Positions 51,167 through 53,050 of a stretch of 53,050 bases of DNA are shown here, piece after piece. Source of the stretch: an uncultured Flavobacteriales bacterium. GTDB lineage: Bacteria > Bacteroidota > Bacteroidia > Flavobacteriales > BACL11. Position numbers and translations under genes: made by a program. Numbering within the stretch: position 1 is the stretch's first letter; each line of letters opens with the position of its first letter. The notes under the pieces were generated by a model. The model ran no database searches, was not told the DNA's origin, and was given only the letters and a program-made list of their open reading frames with translations. Location of the stretch: contig CAJQIZ010000002.1 in NCBI GenBank assembly GCA_905478555.1, forward strand, positions 1 to 53,050, read 5' to 3'.

Positions 51167-52042
51167 TTATCCTAAAGAAACATCTAATACCATCATCACT
51201 ATAAAACCTAATATAAGTCCCATTGTTGCTAGATCAGTATTACCACCTCTCTGACTTTCGGGAATAACTTCTTCTACTACAATAAATATCATAGCTCCTG
51301 CTGCAAAAGAGAGTGCGTAAGGTAATATTGGTAAAACTTGCATTACCACTGCTGCACCTATTACAGCAAATATTGGTTCTACAATAGCAGATAATTGTCC
51401 CCATTTCCACGATTTCCATCTACTAACTCCTTGCCTTCTTAGTGGCATGGAAACGGCAAATCCTTCTGGGAAGTTTTGAATACCAATGCCAATACCAAGT
51501 GCGATAGCCGCTCCCATAGTAAAGATTGGCTCACCTCCAATCATTAAATCAGAACTTGCAATTGCTCCAAAAGCTACACCAACTGCCAATCCTTCCGGTA
51601 TGTTGTGTAATGCAATTGCTAGTACAAGTAGTATTGTCTTTTTCCAATTTGTTTCTATTCCTTCCGCTTCTTCTCTTTTTGCAAATATGTGTAGGTGAGG
51701 GATTATTTTATCTAATCCGAAAAGAAATAAAGCTCCTAAAAAGAATCCTATTGCTGGTGCAATCCAAGATGGGGTTATAGGAAGATTATTTTGCTCCGCT
51801 AAAACATTTTGCATTTCTACATAGTTTATTGCAGGTGATAATAATGACCAGAAGCTTGCTGCTATCATTACTCCACCAGTAAATCCTAAAGCAATATCTA
51901 AAATTTTTCTGTTTGATGTTTTGAATAAGAAGACAAGTGCTGCTCCTAAAGCGGTTAATGCCCAGGTAAAAAGTCCTGCGTAAAGTGCTTGTAAAATTGG
52001 GTTTTGTATTATAAACCACTGGTATAATTCGTATTTTTCCAT
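51167..52042 (-). CDS. ZIP family metal transporter
   Basis: This inner-membrane divalent-metal transporter of the ZIP family has 291 residues and about eight membrane segments. Signature sequences are ALHNIPEGLAVGVAFG (helix 4, metal-binding His and Glu) and GIGIQNFPEGFAVSMPLR (helix 5). A His-containing cytoplasmic loop with HLHIFAKREE separates helices 3 and 4. The metal (zinc, manganese or iron) cannot be told. The gene lies 1 nt after the DtxR-type regulator, so the regulator and transporter form an operon for metal homeostasis. Confidence 0.92.
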   Translation of the reverse strand: MEKYELYQWFIIQNPILQALYAGLFTWALTALGAALVFLFKTSNRKILDIALGFTGGVMIAASFWSLLSPAINYVEMQNVLAEQNNLPITPSWIAPAIGFFLGALFLFGLDKIIPHLHIFAKREEAEGIETNWKKTILLVLAIALHNIPEGLAVGVAFGAIASSDLMIGGEPIFTMGAAIALGIGIGIQNFPEGFAVSMPLRRQGVSRWKSWKWGQLSAIVEPIFAVIGAAVVMQVLPILPYALSFAAGAMIFIVVEEVIPESQRGGNTDLATMGLILGFIVMMVLDVSLG

Positions 52043-52043
52043 T

Positions 52044-52700
52044 TTATTTGTTTTTTATTAAAAGGTGTTTTGCTACCTCATTACTAATGTTTTGTTTTTT
52101 ATTATTTATGCTAATGTTAACTGATTTATCGAAATCTATTCTATCAAAAATTTGAATTTCAGTTCCAATTTCTATTTTTAATTTATTCAGATATTGTAAA
52201 AAAGACGTTTCGTCCAATGATACTCCTAATACGATTCCATTAGTATTTTCCTCTATCTCACTTAATAGTACTCTGTCAGTTTGTGGTATGGTACCTTCTT
52301 TTGTTGGTATTACTTCCCCATGAGGGTCAAATTTTGGGTAGTATAAAAAGGAATCTAATTTATCTATTAACTCCTCCGATTTTATGTGTTCTAACTGTTC
52401 TGCAACATCATGCACTTCATCCCAGTTAAAATCTAGTTTTTTTACCAGAAAAGTTTCCCATAATCTGTGTTTTCTAAGTATGTTTACGGCAATGGATTTC
52501 CCTTGTTTGTTTAGAGCTACTCCTTTGTATTTTTTGTATATAATTAGTTTTTTTTCCTGTAATTTCTTTAGCATATCGCTTACTGATGCAGCAGAAGTGT
52601 TCAATTCTGTTGCAATGGAATTTGTTGAAACTAACTCTTCCCCTTGAATGGATAGGGATAAAATAGCTTTTAAATAATTTTCTTCTGCAAATGTATTCAT
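52044..52700 (-). CDS. DtxR/MntR-family metal-dependent transcriptional regulator
   Basis: The protein has 218 residues. The N-terminal winged helix (NYLKAILSLS, VSTNSIATELNTSAASVSDMLKKLQEK) precedes the dimerisation and metal-binding region (HRLWETFLVKKL, EVHDVAEQLEHIKSEELIDKL, DPHGEVIP). The C-terminal SH3-like FeoA domain starts near residue 145. With metal bound, such proteins repress uptake genes. A TACTTTTG element lies 4 nt before the ATG, and a 16-bp palindrome at 52740-52755 is a plausible binding site. The coupled ZIP gene supports a metal-sensing role; whether the metal is Mn, Fe or Zn is unknown. Confidence 0.92.
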   Translation of the reverse strand: MNTFAEENYLKAILSLSIQGEELVSTNSIATELNTSAASVSDMLKKLQEKKLIIYKKYKGVALNKQGKSIAVNILRKHRLWETFLVKKLDFNWDEVHDVAEQLEHIKSEELIDKLDSFLYYPKFDPHGEVIPTKEGTIPQTDRVLLSEIEENTNGIVLGVSLDETSFLQYLNKLKIEIGTEIQIFDRIDFDKSVNISINNKKQNISNEVAKHLLIKNK

Positions 52701-52704
52701 GCTG

Positions 52705-52712
52705 CAAAAGTA
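52705..52712 (-). promoter_or_regulatory. Promoter -7 element (TACTTTTG) 4 nt before the regulator ATG
   Basis: On the minus strand: TACTTTTG, CAGC, ATG. A leaderless message is predicted. The palindromic site starts 27 nt further upstream. Confidence 0.6.
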
Positions 52713-52739
52713 ACAAAATTAGATTATTCTTGAAATAAA

Positions 52740-52755
52740 TTTAGATATATCTAAA
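52740..52755. promoter_or_regulatory. Perfect 16-bp palindrome, candidate DtxR/MntR operator
   Basis: TTTAGATATATCTAAA is a perfect palindrome located in the 90-nt gap between the regulator and the divergent reading frame at 52791. The TTTAG-N6-CTAAA form resembles known DtxR/SirR-type operators. Its place suggests control of both directions, including autoregulation. Confidence 0.6.
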
Positions 52756-52790
52756 AATAAATTTATTTTGTAGAAAATTAAATCAATAAA

Positions 52791-53050
52791 ATGAAAAAAA
52801 ACTTTTACTTTAGGAGTGATAGTAGTTGGTGAGGAAAGAAGTTTAAATCTGTATACTATTGATTTTATTTTTCCTATAGGAGTGGGAACTTTTTGCAATT
52901 ACTGGCACTGTAATAGGGTAATGCAACATTCACAACTGGTGTAGGTATTTTTTTTAGTTCGACAGATGGAACGGTTTTTTTTGTGCGAACTACCGTCATC
53001 ATTTAATAACAGATGTTTTGGGTAACGCACCTGCAGTAATGGGAGGTTTC
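52791..53050 (+). pseudogene. Divergent reading frame broken by several frameshifts, cut by window end
   Basis: ATG at 52791 gives only MKKNFYFRSDSSW before a stop. Removing one A from the run after the ATG gives MKKTFTLGVIVVG, a signal-peptide-like start. Later, coherent pieces appear in other frames: GNATFTTGVGIFFSSTDG and FVRTTVII near 52919-53006, and TDVLGNAPAVMGGF at the very end. At least three shifts are needed to join them, and T-runs are prominent. Either the gene is decaying or the sequence here is unreliable. The promoter position opposite the metal regulator suggests a regulated exported protein, but identity cannot be given. Confidence 0.45.

Noticed and set aside
1-53050. CRISPR arrays, insertion sequences, prophage or integron features
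   Set aside because: No direct-repeat arrays, transposase or integrase genes, or tRNA-flanked integration were visible.

Overview
The window looks like part of the chromosome of a Bacteroidota member, most likely an uncultured marine Flavobacteriales bacterium. The reasons are strongly AT-rich DNA, promoter -7 elements of the TAnnTTTG type with no visible Shine-Dalgarno sequences, type IX secretion (T9SS) cargo C-termini, a transketolase split into two genes, and clade-typical families (DUF4294, DUF5916, BatA/VWA, SprB repeats, choice-of-anchor L, TIGR03032/DUF4915). I see no tRNA, rRNA, CRISPR array, prophage or insertion sequence. Both edges are abnormal: a hairpin that ends a gene on the left and a frameshift-riddled ORF on the right. 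The window may therefore be a whole contig with poor ends.

Layout. 1-4.4 kb (minus): a truncated FG-GAP surface protein, then a tight operon reading lipoprotein > 3-hydroxybutyryl-CoA dehydrogenase > secreted protein > TIGR03032 protein. 4.5-5.2 kb (plus): pcm and an orphan signal peptide. 5.2-8.7 kb (minus): split transketolase, a small lipoprotein and a class III aminotransferase. 9-15.3 kb (plus): ychF, then parE, a PH-like membrane protein and parC as overlapping genes. 15.3-21.5 kb (plus): three secreted proteins that share a short, unusual C-terminal tail, with a DEAD-box helicase among them, then a frameshifted small membrane protein. 21.5-24.3 kb (plus): Uup-type ABC-F ATPase and an alpha/beta hydrolase. 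24.2-30.6 kb (minus): a BatA/VWA protein coupled to a degenerate dihydroorotase, and a LolD-like ATPase coupled to a DUF5916 outer-membrane protein. 30.7-34.1 kb: sucC (plus), an LRR protein and a COG2509 flavoprotein (minus). 34.2-38.4 kb (plus): a large subtilisin with a canonical T9SS tail, and a DUF4294 protein. 38.4-43 kb (minus): a choice-of-anchor L/SprB-repeat protein, and the operon DUF5522 > hutU > DUF2461. 43-45.3 kb (plus): a D-cysteine desulfhydrase-like enzyme, a GH73 glucosaminidase with an unusual C-terminus, and a small secreted protein. 45.3-48.1 kb (minus): the rnhB cluster. 48.2-49.2 kb (plus): a LuxC-like acyl-CoA reductase. 49.2-52.7 kb (minus): beta-helix lipoprotein, smpB, ZIP transporter and a DtxR/MntR regulator. 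The regulator has a 16-bp palindromic candidate operator in its promoter region.

Most genes are housekeeping or surface/secretion genes. The points of most interest are a compact alternative T9SS-like tail on four proteins, a dihydroorotase homologue that has lost metal ligands and is translationally coupled to a VWA membrane protein, repeated placement of the -7 promoter element only 4-7 nt before the start codon (suggesting leaderless mRNAs), a membrane PH-domain gene embedded between parE and parC, and several small or broken genes that ordinary gene calling would miss.
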